14,576 nt of DNA from JBHHXR01 sp046757205 (GTDB lineage: Bacteria; Pseudomonadota; Alphaproteobacteria; Rhodobacterales; Rhodobacteraceae): the NCBI GenBank assembly GCA_046757205.1, contig JBHHXR010000068.1, positions 1 through 14,576 on the forward strand, read 5' to 3'. Positions 6,250 to 14,410 of the stretch are shown here, piece after piece. The position numbers and the translations under genes are program-made. Below the pieces are notes generated by a model. It was not told the DNA's origin and did not search any database. It saw nothing but the letters and a program-made list of their open reading frames with translations. Position 1 is the first letter of the stretch; every line of letters begins with the position of its first letter.

Positions 6250-7560
6250 CTACTTTCGTTGCCGCTTCGCACGAAGATGCGCAAAGAAATCAAGGCGTTT
6301 CTTCAGTTCCCGCTCGTGGCCGCGTTCCACCGGCAGGTAGAACGCCTTCCTGTGAATCGACTCCGGAAAGTAATTCTGGCCGGAAAACGCGTCCTCGCTG
6401 TCGTGGTCGTACTCGTAGCCCTTGCCATAGCCCAGATCCTTCATCAGCCGCGTCGGCGCGTTCAGGATGTGCGGCGGCGGCGGTTCCGATCCGGTCTCCC
6501 GCGCCGCCTTGCGCGCCGCCGCGTAGGCGGCATAGGCGGCGTTCGATTTCGGCGCCAGCGCCAGTTGGATCACCGCTTCGGCCAACGCCAGCTCGCCCTC
6601 GGGCGAGCCCAGCCGCTCGTAGGTCGCCCAGGCGTCCAGGCAGAGCCGCTGCGCGGCGGGGTCGGCCAGGCCGATATCCTCGACCGCCATGCGGGTGATG
6701 CGGCGCGCCAGATAGCGCGGGTCCTCGCCGCCTTCCAGCATCCGCGCCAGCCAGTAGAGCGCGGCGTCCGGGTCGGAGCCGCGCACCGACTTGTGCAGCG
6801 CCGAGATCAGGTTGAAATGCGCCTCGCCCGACTTGTCGTAGGCGGCGGCGCGGCGCGACAGCCGGGTCGCCATTTCCTCGACATCCGCCTTTTCCGGCCC
6901 CCAGGGCGCCACCTGCTCGACCAGGTTCAGGATCGCCCGCCCGTCGCCGTCGGCCATCTCCAGCAGCGCCTCGCGCGCCTGCGCGGTCAGCGGAAGGGGT
7001 TTTCCCAGCGCCTTCTCGGCGCGCTGCGCCAGGAGTTCCAGATCGGCCAGCGTCAGCCGGTTCAGCACCAGCACCTGCGCCCGCGACAGGAGCGCCGAGT
7101 TCAGCTCGAACAAGGGATTCTCGGTGGTCGCCCCGACCAAAAGGATGGTGCCGTCCTCCATGTGCGGCAGAAATCCGTCCTGCTGCGCCTTGTTGAAGCG
7201 GTGGATCTCGTCGACGAACAGCAGCGTTCCGCTACCGTTGCGCCGCCTTATCCTGGCCGCCTCGAAAACCTTCTTGAGGTCCGCGACGCCGGTGAAGATG
7301 GCGCTGATCTGCACGAAGCTGAGGTCGGTTTCCCTGGCCAGAAGGCGCGCGATGGTGGTCTTGCCGGTACCCGGCGGCCCCCACAGGATCAGCGACGACA
7401 GGTTGCCCGAGGCCAGCATCGCGCCCAGCGGCGCGTCGGGGGCGAGCAGGTGGTCCTGCCCGACGACGTCGGCCAGCGCCTGCGGGCGCATGCGGTCGGC
7501 CAGCGGGCTCGGCGCGGTGCCCTTCGGGGCCTCGTCTTCAATGTCGAACAGGTCGGCCAT
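6250..7560 (-). CDS. rarA: Replication-associated recombination protein RarA (MgsA), AAA+ ATPase
   Basis: Cytoplasmic AAA+ ATPase related to eukaryotic WRNIP1/Mgs1 and to clamp loaders; it acts at stalled replication forks and DNA ends. The product is 436 aa, normal length. Visible motifs are LADRMRPQALADVVGQDHLL (residues 20-39), Walker A GPPGTGKTT (61-69), Walker B LLFVDEIHRFNKAQQ (113-127), sensor 1 GATTENP (143-149), and ALLSR (156-160) with the expected arginine finger. The C-terminal half carries the tetramerisation-domain signatures SALHKSVRGSDPDAALYWLARMLEGGEDP and RITRMAVEDIGLADP, then NAPTRLMKDLGYGKGYEYDHDSEDAFSGQNYFPE near the end (each split over several segments). ATG at 7560 has AGGA about 6 nt upstream. 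It follows the Deg protease gene after 63 bp, in the common alphaproteobacterial order behind rplQ. Confidence 0.97.
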   Translation of the reverse strand: MADLFDIEDEAPKGTAPSPLADRMRPQALADVVGQDHLLAPDAPLGAMLASGNLSSLILWGPPGTGKTTIARLLARETDLSFVQISAIFTGVADLKKVFEAARIRRRNGSGTLLFVDEIHRFNKAQQDGFLPHMEDGTILLVGATTENPLFELNSALLSRAQVLVLNRLTLADLELLAQRAEKALGKPLPLTAQAREALLEMADGDGRAILNLVEQVAPWGPEKADVEEMATRLSRRAAAYDKSGEAHFNLISALHKSVRGSDPDAALYWLARMLEGGEDPRYLARRITRMAVEDIGLADPAAQRLCLDAWATYERLGSPEGELALAEAVIQLALAPKSNAAYAAYAAARKAARETGSEPPPPHILNAPTRLMKDLGYGKGYEYDHDSEDAFSGQNYFPESIHRKAFYLPVERGHERELKKRLDFFAHLRAKRQRK

Positions 7561-7605
7561 GCCCGATCCTAGGCGCTGTGCGGGGCCGCGCCAATCCCCC
7601 GGTGC

Positions 7606-7639
7606 GCCGCTTTGGCGGCCGGTTCAGCTTCTGAACCGG
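7606..7639 (-). repeat. Perfect inverted repeat over the protease stop codon, with a second adjoining stem
   Basis: CCGGTTCAG (7619-7627) and CTGAACCGG (7631-7639) are perfect 9-bp arms around a 3-nt loop. The protease stop codon (7624-7626) lies inside one arm. Directly next to it, GCCGC (7606-7610) and GCGGC (7615-7619) form a 5-bp stem with a 4-nt loop. No T-tract follows on the minus strand, so these look like message-stabilising or Rho-delaying structures rather than a classic terminator. Confidence 0.55.
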
Positions 7640-9012
7640 ATGACCCAGCGCTCGCCGGCGCGCATGACGTCCAGTGCCCAGCCGCGGTTGCGCATTTCCA
7701 GCAGCCGTTCGGCGTCGGCGCTGTTGCGTACGCGCTTGCCGTTGACATATTGCAGGATGTCGCCGGGTTGCAGCCCGACGCTGCGGCCGGCATCACCCGG
7801 GGACATGACCACCGCGCCCGCGGAGTCGAGCGGCAGCCCGAGTTCGTCGATCACGGCGGGATTGACGGTGGCGACCCGCATGCCGCGCAGCGGGCTGCGC
7901 CGGTCCAGTGTCCTTTCGTCGCGCGGCGGGTCGTCCGGCGCCCTGACGAGCCTGACCCGCGCCGTGCGTTTCCTGCCGTCATGCAGAAACGCCACCTCGG
8001 TGCTGGCGCCGATACCTTCGGTCGTCAGCCTGTATTCCAGCTCCGGCATCGAGTTCACCGGCTTGCCGCCGACCGAAAGCAGAACGTCGCCCGGTTCCAG
8101 CCCGGCTTTCGCCAGCGGGCTGGCCCGGTGCAGGCCGGAGATCGCCAGGCCGGCCGGATAGGGCTGGCCCAGCGCATCGGCGATAGCGGCATCGACGGTC
8201 TGGCCGGTCATTCCCGCCCAGGGCCTGACAAACCGGTCATTGCCCGCCGCCGCCTGTTCGACATAGGCGCGCACCAGATTGGCCGGGATCGCGAAACCGA
8301 TCCCGTTCGAGCCGCCGGAGCGCGTCAGGATGGAGGTGTTGATACCGACGAGGCGCCCCTTCATATCGACCAGCGCGCCGCCGGAATTTCCCGGGTTGAT
8401 CGGCGCGTCGGTCTGGATGAAATAGGCCGCCTGGCTGTCCGGCATGACGCCGGAGCGGGCGAGGCCGGAGACGATGCCGCTGGTCACGGTCTGGCCGACG
8501 CCGAACGGGTTGCCGATGGCGAGCACCAGATCGCCGACCTCGACCGTGTCGGAATCGCTGAATGCCAGCGCCGGCAGGCCCCGCGCCCCTTTCAGGCGCA
8601 TGACGGCGAGGTCGTTGTTCTTGTCGGCCAGCAGGACCTCGGCGCCGAACTCCCGGCGGTCGGCCAGCACGACGCGGATCGAGGTCGCCTCGCCGACCAC
8701 GTGATAGTTGGACACGACGATGCCCTCGGGGCTCAGGATGACGCCGGAGCCGAGCGAGTTCTGCACCCGCGGCTTGACCTGCCCGAGGCCCCGGAAGAAC
8801 TGCGAAAAGAAAGGATCGGCGGCGAACGGGCTGATCTGCGCGGCGACCACCCTGGCGGCGTAGATGTTCACCACCGCGGGCGCCGCCTTCCTGACGACCT
8901 GCGCGAAGCTGAGCGCCAACTCGGCCCGCGATTCCGGAACCTTCGCTTCGCACGAGCCTCCGACGATGGTTGCCGCGCCGACGATCAGCGCCACGAGGAA
9001 TGCGCGTATCAC
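7624..9012 (-). CDS. Periplasmic HtrA/Deg-family serine protease with two PDZ domains
   Basis: Do/HtrA-type serine endopeptidase and chaperone for envelope protein quality control, 462 aa. Residues 1 to about 23 form an export signal (MIRAFLVALIVGAATIVGGS). The trypsin-like domain holds the triad His104 (SNYHVV), Asp134 (NNDLAVM) and Ser210 (PGNSGGAL), with the family stretches SLGSGVILSPEGIVV and AIGNPFGVGQTVTSGIVSG. PDZ1 spans roughly 265-355 (ASPLAKAGLEPGDVLLSVGG) and PDZ2 roughly 375-460 (SVGLQPGDILQYVNG). The start is GTG at 9012, with AGGG 6 nt upstream. Cys21 lies at the signal end but the GGS before it is not a good lipobox, so I expect a soluble protein. It has its own promoter candidate behind the rplQ terminator. 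DegQ or DegP are both possible names; the sequence does not decide between them. Confidence 0.95.
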   Translation of the reverse strand: MIRAFLVALIVGAATIVGGSCEAKVPESRAELALSFAQVVRKAAPAVVNIYAARVVAAQISPFAADPFFSQFFRGLGQVKPRVQNSLGSGVILSPEGIVVSNYHVVGEATSIRVVLADRREFGAEVLLADKNNDLAVMRLKGARGLPALAFSDSDTVEVGDLVLAIGNPFGVGQTVTSGIVSGLARSGVMPDSQAAYFIQTDAPINPGNSGGALVDMKGRLVGINTSILTRSGGSNGIGFAIPANLVRAYVEQAAAGNDRFVRPWAGMTGQTVDAAIADALGQPYPAGLAISGLHRASPLAKAGLEPGDVLLSVGGKPVNSMPELEYRLTTEGIGASTEVAFLHDGRKRTARVRLVRAPDDPPRDERTLDRRSPLRGMRVATVNPAVIDELGLPLDSAGAVVMSPGDAGRSVGLQPGDILQYVNGKRVRNSADAERLLEMRNRGWALDVMRAGERWVIRFRS

Positions 9013-9050
9013 TGTTTTCCCTGCCCTTCCGGCTACCGTTTGCCAGACCT

Positions 9051-9078
9051 ATCTTAGGCCTGCCGCTGCCGGCTTCAA
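9051..9078 (-). promoter_or_regulatory. Candidate promoter of the Deg-type protease gene
   Basis: On the minus strand TTGAAG (9078-9073) and TAAGAT (9056-9051) are separated by 16 nt, each matching 4 of 6 consensus bases. It lies between the rplQ terminator and the GTG start at 9012 and would give a leader of about 30 nt. Its position right behind a terminator supports it. Confidence 0.5.
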
Positions 9079-9090
9079 CCCATTGGCCGG

Positions 9091-9122
9091 AAAAAGAAAA
9101 GCCGCGCGGGCGGACGGCTTTT
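9091..9122 (-). terminator. Rho-independent terminator of the ribosomal-protein/rpoA operon
   Basis: On the minus strand AAAAGCCG (9122-9115) pairs with CGGCTTTT (9104-9097) around a 10-nt loop, followed by a T-rich tail (CTTTTT, 9096-9091). It lies 21 nt after the rplQ stop. This is the clearest terminator in the window and marks the end of the supercluster. Confidence 0.92.
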
Positions 9123-9143
9123 GCACAAGTGCTGCGGGGCAGC

Positions 9144-9569
9144 CTATTCCTCGTCGGCCGTAGCCTCTTCCGCGGCGACGCGGGCCTTGTCGGCCGCGCC
9201 CTTGGCGTCGGTGTCGCGGTCCACCAGTTCCACGATCGCCATCGGCGCCATGTCGCCGTAGCGGAACCCGGCCTTCATCACGCGGGTATACCCGCCGTTG
9301 CGCTCCTTGTAGCGCGGGCCGAGCGTAGCGAACAGCTTGGCGACCGCCGCGTCCTGCCTGATGTCGGCGGCGACCAGGCGGCGGGCGTGCAGGTCGCCGC
9401 GCTTGCCCAGCGTGATCAGCTTGTCGACGATGCGCCGCAGTTCCTTGGCCTTGGGCAGGGTGGTCTTGATCTGTTCGTGCTCGATCAGCGAGCAGGCCAT
9501 GTTGGCGAACATCGCCTTGCGGTGCTCGTGGGTGCGGTTGAGCTTTCTGTATCCGTGTCCGTGACGCAT
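9144..9569 (-). CDS. rplQ: 50S ribosomal protein L17
   Basis: Large-subunit protein L17, 141 aa, near the peptide exit tunnel. The start MRHGHGYRKLNRTHEHRKAM is the classic L17 N-terminus. It is followed by FANMACSLIEHEQIKTTLPKAKELRR (residues 21-46, split), LITLGKRGDLHARR and the C-terminal core signature ERNGGYTRVMKAGFRYGDMAP. After residue 115 comes a low-complexity Ala/Glu/Asp tail (AADKARVAAEEATADEE), usual in alphaproteobacteria. The ATG at 9569 has AAGGAAAG upstream. It is the last gene of the operon, 128 bp behind rpoA, and ends 21 nt before the terminator. Confidence 0.98.
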   Translation of the reverse strand: MRHGHGYRKLNRTHEHRKAMFANMACSLIEHEQIKTTLPKAKELRRIVDKLITLGKRGDLHARRLVAADIRQDAAVAKLFATLGPRYKERNGGYTRVMKAGFRYGDMAPMAIVELVDRDTDAKGAADKARVAAEEATADEE

Positions 9570-9653
9570 TTTCTTTCCTTCGCTTTATGCTTTGTCCGGC
9601 GGCCCTGCGTTGTGGACCGCTCTCCTTGGGGCGGGATTGCCCGGGGTCTGACC

Positions 9654-9684
9654 TGCCCGCCCCGCCATCACGGCAGCGCGGGCA
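9654..9684 (-). promoter_or_regulatory. Hairpin in the rpoA-rplQ gap
   Basis: TGCCCGC (9654-9660) and GCGGGCA (9678-9684) form a 7-bp stem 13 nt after the rpoA stop, with a small GCC/GGC inner stem. No T-tract follows. It may stabilise the rpoA message; it is not a clear terminator. Confidence 0.35.
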
Positions 9685-9697
9685 AGCGTTTCTCGTT

Positions 9698-10714
9698 TCA
9701 GAACTGATCCTCGTGCTTCTTGGCCAGTTCCTCGATATTGTCCGGCGGCCAGTCGACGATATCCATGCCCAGATGCAGGCCCATCGAGGTCAGCACTTCC
9801 TTGATCTCGTTCAGCGACTTGCGGCCGAAGTTCGGGGTGCGCAGCATTTCCGCCTCGGTCTTCTGGATCAGATCGCCGATATAGACGATGTTGTCGTTCT
9901 TCAGGCAGTTGGCCGAACGCACCGAGAGTTCCAGTTCGTCCACCTTCTTCAACAGAAGCGGGTTGAACTCCAGGTCCTCTTCCTCTTCGGCGCGGCTGGC
10001 GGCCTCCGGCTCCTCGAAATTCACGAACACCGAAAGCTGGTCCTGAAGGATGCGCGCCGCGTAGGCGACGGCGTCTTCCGGCGTGATCGAGCCGTCGGTC
10101 TCGACGTTCAGCGTCAGCTTGTCATAGTCGAGCACCTGGCCTTCGCGCGTCGGTTCCACCTTGTAGGAAACCTTCTTGACCGGCGAATACAGCGCATCGA
10201 CCGAAATCAGACCGATCGGCGCGTCTTCGGGGCGGTTCTTGTCGGCCGCCACGTAGCCCTTGCCGGTTTCCACCGTCAGTTCCATGTAGAGCGACGCGCC
10301 CTCGTCGAGATGGCAGATCACGTGTTCGGGGTTGAGTATCTCGATACCGGCCGTGACGTTGATATCGGCCGCCGTCACCACGCCCGGGCCGCTCGCCGAA
10401 ATCGAAACCCGCTTCGGTCCCTCGACCTCCATCCGCAGTGAAACGCCCTTGAGGTTCAGTACGATGTCGGTCACGTCCTCGCGCACGCCGGCGACCGAGG
10501 AAAATTCGTGCAGCACGTTGTCGATCTGCACCGAGGTGATCGCCGCGCCCTGAAGCGACGACAGCAGCACCCGGCGCAGCGCGTTGCCCAGCGTCAGGCC
10601 GAAGCCGCGCTCAAGCGGTTCGGCGACCGCCGTGGCCTGGCGCAGCGCATCGGCGCCGGGGCGGATATCTAGTGAGTTCGGCCGGATGAGTTCCTGCCAG
10701 TTCTTGTGGATCAT
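9698..10714 (-). CDS. rpoA: DNA-directed RNA polymerase subunit alpha
   Basis: Alpha subunit of RNA polymerase, 338 aa. The dimer nucleates core assembly and its C-terminal domain contacts UP elements and activators. The N-terminal domain starts MIHKNWQELIRPNSLDIRPG and contains GFGLTLGNALRRVLLSSL, the AITSVQIDNVLHEFSSVAGV stretch, and DKNRPEDAPIGLISVDALYS. An acidic linker (EEEEDLEFNP) leads to the C-terminal domain, VDELELSVRSANCLKNDNI, where the Arg corresponds to the UP-element-binding Arg265 of E. coli, then RTPNFGRKSLNEIKEVL. Two adjacent ATGs occur (10717 and 10714). I prefer 10714 because GGAGG at 10722-10726 then has 7-nt spacing and family members begin MIHKNW. It lies between rpsK and rplQ as in most bacteria. 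Confidence 0.98.
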   Translation of the reverse strand: MIHKNWQELIRPNSLDIRPGADALRQATAVAEPLERGFGLTLGNALRRVLLSSLQGAAITSVQIDNVLHEFSSVAGVREDVTDIVLNLKGVSLRMEVEGPKRVSISASGPGVVTAADINVTAGIEILNPEHVICHLDEGASLYMELTVETGKGYVAADKNRPEDAPIGLISVDALYSPVKKVSYKVEPTREGQVLDYDKLTLNVETDGSITPEDAVAYAARILQDQLSVFVNFEEPEAASRAEEEEDLEFNPLLLKKVDELELSVRSANCLKNDNIVYIGDLIQKTEAEMLRTPNFGRKSLNEIKEVLTSMGLHLGMDIVDWPPDNIEELAKKHEDQF

Positions 10715-10785
10715 CATGGTGCCTCCATGCCAGTTCCGCGACCTGATCCGTCCGGCCGGGAACACCCGAGGTTGAAAAGTGAAAT

Positions 10786-10820
10786 CGGTCCGGCCCCCGC
10801 TCGGCTGCGGGGCCGGTCCG
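10786..10820 (-). promoter_or_regulatory. Strong intercistronic hairpin between rpsK and rpoA
   Basis: CCGGCCCC (10790-10797) and GGGGCCGG (10809-10816) form an 8-bp stem. It extends by three outer pairs beyond a single mismatch (10786-10788 with 10818-10820). It begins 11 nt after the rpsK stop. On the minus strand the tail reads ATTTCACTTTTC, moderately T-rich but not a continuous run. It could be a leaky terminator or a processing/stability element between S11 and RpoA. Confidence 0.45.
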
Positions 10821-10831
10821 GAAAACCCGTG

Positions 10832-11221
10832 TCAGACGCGCCGGCGTTTCGGCGGCCGGCAGCCGTTATGCGCGATCGGGGTGACGTCCCGGATCGCGGT
10901 GATGGTGAACCCGACGGCCGACAGGGCGCGCAGGGCGCTCTCGCGGCCCGACCCCGGCCCCTGGACCTCGACCTCCAGCGTGCGAACGCCGTGTTCCTGC
11001 GCCTTCTTGCCGGCGTCCTCGGCGGCGATCTGCGCCGCATAGGGGGTCGATTTGCGCGAGCCCTTGAAACCCATGGCGCCGGCCGACGACCAGGCGATGG
11101 CGTTGCCCTGCGCGTCGGCGATCAGGATCTTGGTGTTGTTGAAGCTGGAGCTTACATGCGCGACGCCGGTCGAGATGTTCTTCTTGACCTTCTTCTTCGC
11201 GCGGATCTTGTCACGTGCCAT
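10832..11221 (-). CDS. rpsK: 30S ribosomal protein S11
   Basis: Small-subunit protein S11, 129 aa, part of the platform near the mRNA exit and the 3' end of 16S rRNA. Signatures are the basic N-terminus MARDKIRAKKKVKKNISTG, VAHVSSSFNNTKILIADAQG, AIAWSSAGAMGFKGSRKSTP and YAAQIAAEDA. The C-terminal signature is RALSAVGFTITAIRDVTPIA, then HNGCRPPKRRRV. Full length, no oddities. The ATG at 11221 follows the rpsM stop (TAG, 11234-11236) after 12 bp, with a run of six G as Shine-Dalgarno, so translation is likely coupled to S13. rpoA follows after a 117-bp gap with a hairpin. Confidence 0.98.
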   Translation of the reverse strand: MARDKIRAKKKVKKNISTGVAHVSSSFNNTKILIADAQGNAIAWSSAGAMGFKGSRKSTPYAAQIAAEDAGKKAQEHGVRTLEVEVQGPGSGRESALRALSAVGFTITAIRDVTPIAHNGCRPPKRRRV

Positions 11222-11233
11222 TGTTGCGCCCCC

Positions 11234-11602
11234 CTACTTCTTCTTGCCGGCGATCGGCCGGGCCGGTCCCTTGCGGGTCCGCGCGTTGGTGTGGGTGCGC
11301 TGCCCGCGCACCGGCAGGCCGCGGCGGTGGCGCAGACCGCGATAGCAGCCGAGGTCCATCAGCCGCTTGATGTTCATCGACTTCTCGCGCCGCAGATCGC
11401 CCTCGACCGTGAAGTTGGCGTCGATATGCTCGCGCACCTGCAGCACCTCGGCGTCCGACAACTCGTTGACGCGGCGCGATTCCTCGATGCCGACGGCATC
11501 GCATATCTGCTTTGCCGAGGTTCTGCCGATGCCGTGGATATATGTCAGCGCGATATGCACGCGCTTGTTGGTGGGAATGTTAACGCCAGCTATGCGGGCC
11601 AC
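11234..11602 (-). CDS. rpsM: 30S ribosomal protein S13 (GTG start)
   Basis: Small-subunit head protein S13, 122 aa, which contacts P-site tRNA and makes bridges to the large subunit. The start reads (V/M)ARIAGVNIPTNKRVHIALTY and begins with GTG at 11602, preceded by GGAG (11609-11612) with 6-nt spacing. The frame is open 20 codons further upstream to an ATG at 11662, but that extension is not S13-like. Other features are IHGIGRTSAKQICDAVGI (helix-hairpin-helix, residues 23-40), RREKSMNIKRLMDLGCYRG and the conserved basic tail RHRRGLPVRGQRTHTNARTR, then KGPARPIAGKKK. Length is exactly typical. It follows adk after a 200-bp gap, unusually wide here, which suggests separate control of the rpsM-rpsK-rpoA-rplQ unit. 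Confidence 0.97.
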   Translation of the reverse strand: MARIAGVNIPTNKRVHIALTYIHGIGRTSAKQICDAVGIEESRRVNELSDAEVLQVREHIDANFTVEGDLRREKSMNIKRLMDLGCYRGLRHRRGLPVRGQRTHTNARTRKGPARPIAGKKK

Positions 11603-11608
11603 AGTCGT

Positions 11609-11612
11609 CTCC
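11609..11612 (-). promoter_or_regulatory. Ribosome-binding site deciding the GTG start of rpsM
   Basis: GGAG on the minus strand, 6 nt before the GTG at 11602. It supports this start over the ATG at 11662. Confidence 0.65.
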
Positions 11613-11626
11613 GTTCTTTCAATTGC

Positions 11627-11646
11627 GGTTCCGTAATTCCAGAACC
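11627..11646 (-). promoter_or_regulatory. Hairpin in the rpsM leader just upstream of the Shine-Dalgarno
   Basis: On the minus strand GGTTCTG (11646-11640) pairs with CGGAACC (11633-11627), 7 bp including one G-U, around the 6-nt loop GAATTA. It sits about 25 nt before the GTG. In E. coli the rpsM leader is the S4 autoregulatory target; whether this stem has a similar role is inference only, and it does not resemble the E. coli pseudoknot. Confidence 0.35.
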
Positions 11647-11662
11647 TTTTTTCACAACCCAA

Positions 11663-11690
11663 AGCCCACCGTCTGGTCAGTCGGCGGGCT
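11663..11690 (-). terminator. Terminator-like hairpin in the adk-rpsM gap
   Basis: On the minus strand AGCCCGCCG (11690-11682) pairs with CGGTGGGCT (11671-11663), 9 bp including one G-U, around a 10-nt loop. The tail is TTGGGTTGTG, only partly T-rich. It lies in the 200-bp adk-rpsM gap and could end or attenuate transcription from secY-adk. The rest of the gap shows only a small TCTCT/AGAGA stem (11755-11767) and no convincing promoter. Confidence 0.4.
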
Positions 11691-11802
11691 GTCCGAACGC
11701 CCAGGTGACCGGGCCAGTCGTTGCGCCGCGCCTTCCGGATGCGGCGGCGGCGAATCTCTGTCAGAGAAGAGCGCGCGGATCATAGAAGAACCGCATCTGC
11801 CG

Positions 11803-12470
11803 TCAACCCGCAAAAGCCGGCGATTCCACGGGCGACAGCACGCCGCGGACGCGTGCCGCGACCTCGTCGATTTCGCCCAGCCCGTCGATACTGCGCAGCT
11901 TACCCTTGGCGTAGTAATAGCCGATCAGCGGCGCCGTCTTCTTGTAGTATTCCATCAAGCGCTGTTTGAGGCTTTCCTCGTTGTCGTCGGCCCGGCGCTT
12001 GAAATCCGTGCTGCCGCAGTTGCGGCATCTTCCGTCGGCCGGGATCGGCTTGGATATGTCGTTGTAGGCCTCGCCGCAGCCGGCGCACGTCGAACGCGCG
12101 GTAATGCGGGCCACCAGCGCATCGTCGTCGACCCGCATCTCCACCACGGCGTCCAGCGTCCTGCCCTTGCGTGCCAGAAGCTCGCCCAGCGCATCGGCCT
12201 GGGCAAGGGTGCGGGGAAACCCGTCGAATATGAAGCCGCCGCCGTGGTCGCTGCTGTCGAGCTGCTCGGCGATCAGGTCGATGACGATCTCGTCGGTCAC
12301 CAGATCGCCCCGGTCCATGATTTCCGCGACCCGGTTGCCGACCTTGCTTCCCGAGCGGCGCGCGGCGCGCAGCATGTCGCCCGTGGAAAGCTGCACCATG
12401 TCGCGTTCTTCGACCAGGATCTTCGCCTGCGTGCCCTTGCCCGCGCCCGGCGGACCCAGAAGGATGATGT

Positions 12471-12474
<4 letters not shown>
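11803..12474 (-). CDS. adk: Adenylate kinase, zinc-lid type
   Basis: Cytoplasmic enzyme catalysing ATP + AMP to 2 ADP, 223 aa (long type). The P-loop is GPPGAGKGT (residues 7-15). The AMP-binding part includes LSTGDMLRAA (29-38) and FIFDGFPRTLAQADAL (81-96). The lid domain holds four cysteines, Cys130 and Cys133 (CAGC) and Cys150 and Cys153 (CRNC), the pattern of a structural zinc site, which many proteobacterial enzymes such as that of E. coli lack. RRADDNEESLKQR (160-172) carries catalytic arginines. The ATG at 12474 overlaps the secY stop by 4 bp (ATGA), so it is translationally coupled to secY. The adk position between secY and rpsM is the usual arrangement in alphaproteobacteria. Confidence 0.98.
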
Positions 12475-13820
<1,346 letters not shown>

Positions 13821-13836
13821 CCGTGGCCCTCCAAAA

Positions 13837-13875
13837 CCGCGCCGCCTGCCCTTTCAGACGGGCCAGGCGGCGCGG
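13837..13875 (-). promoter_or_regulatory. Very stable hairpin followed by TTTT directly before the secY Shine-Dalgarno
   Basis: CCGCGCCGCCTG (13837-13848) and CAGGCGGCGCGG (13864-13875) are perfect 12-bp arms around a 15-nt loop, with a possible extra CCC/GGG inner stem. On the minus strand the hairpin is followed by TTTT and then GGAGGG of secY. It looks like a leaky terminator or attenuator that would reduce secY and adk relative to the ribosomal genes upstream. The structure is seen; the role is inferred. Confidence 0.55.
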
Positions 13876-13924
13876 GATATGTCTCGCAAAGCGATGTAAG
13901 GCGCGACGGGCGCGCCCACAAGGC

Positions 13925-14410
13925 TTATTCAGCCGCCGGTTCCGCCTGTGTCGCCGCGGCGACGGTGATCTTGCCACCCGCCTTCTCGATCGCCGCCACC
14001 GCCGATTTCGAGGCGCCGGTGACGCTCAGGTCGACCTTGGCTTTCAGCTCGCCCTTGGCCAGCACGCGCACGCCGTCGCGCACCCGGCGAACCAGTCCGG
14101 AGGCGACCAGCACCTCCTCGGTGATCGGCTTCTTGGCGTCGATCTTGCCGGCGTCGATGAAGCGCTGCAGATTGCCGAGGTTGATCACCGCGTGGCGCTT
14201 GGCGTTGATGTTGTTGAAACCGCGCTTCGGCAGCCGCATGTAAAGCGGCATCTGGCCGCCCTCGTAGGCATTGATCGCCACGCCCGAGCGGGATTTCTGG
14301 CCCTTGGTGCCGCGCCCTGCGGTGGTGCCGGTGCCGGAGCCTACACCGCGGCCGCCGCGCTTGCGCGGTTTCGACGCACCTGGATTGTCGTGTAATTCAT
14401 GCAGTTTCAT
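13925..14410 (-). CDS. rplO: 50S ribosomal protein L15
   Basis: Large-subunit assembly protein L15, 161 aa. It begins MKLHELHDNPGASKPRKRGG with the Gly/Arg-rich extension RGVGSGTGTTAGRGTKGQKS that penetrates 23S rRNA, then GGQMPLYMRLPKRGFNN. The C-terminal globular part includes GLVRRVRDGVRVLAKGELKA and AIEKAGGKITV, with a short Ala/Glu tail. The ATG at 14410 is chosen because AAAGGAG lies 6 nt upstream and it matches the family start; the frame is open 42 codons further upstream without similarity to L15. secY follows after a 104-bp gap with a hairpin. rpmD and rpsE would be expected upstream, beyond the window. Confidence 0.98.
   Translation of the reverse strand: MKLHELHDNPGASKPRKRGGRGVGSGTGTTAGRGTKGQKSRSGVAINAYEGGQMPLYMRLPKRGFNNINAKRHAVINLGNLQRFIDAGKIDAKKPITEEVLVASGLVRRVRDGVRVLAKGELKAKVDLSVTGASKSAVAAIEKAGGKITVAAATQAEPAAE

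Noticed and set aside
7681..9012. Lipoprotein signal in the Deg-type protease (Cys21)
   Set aside because: The residues before the Cys (GGS, preceded by V) do not fit a lipobox with Leu-like residue at -3, so an ordinary signal peptide is more likely.
6259..9057. Long open frames on the plus strand opposite rarA and the Deg-type protease
   Set aside because: They are rich in Arg/Gln/Gly/Ala low-complexity sequence, match no family I know, and lie wholly opposite confidently identified genes; typical of GC-rich antisense frames.
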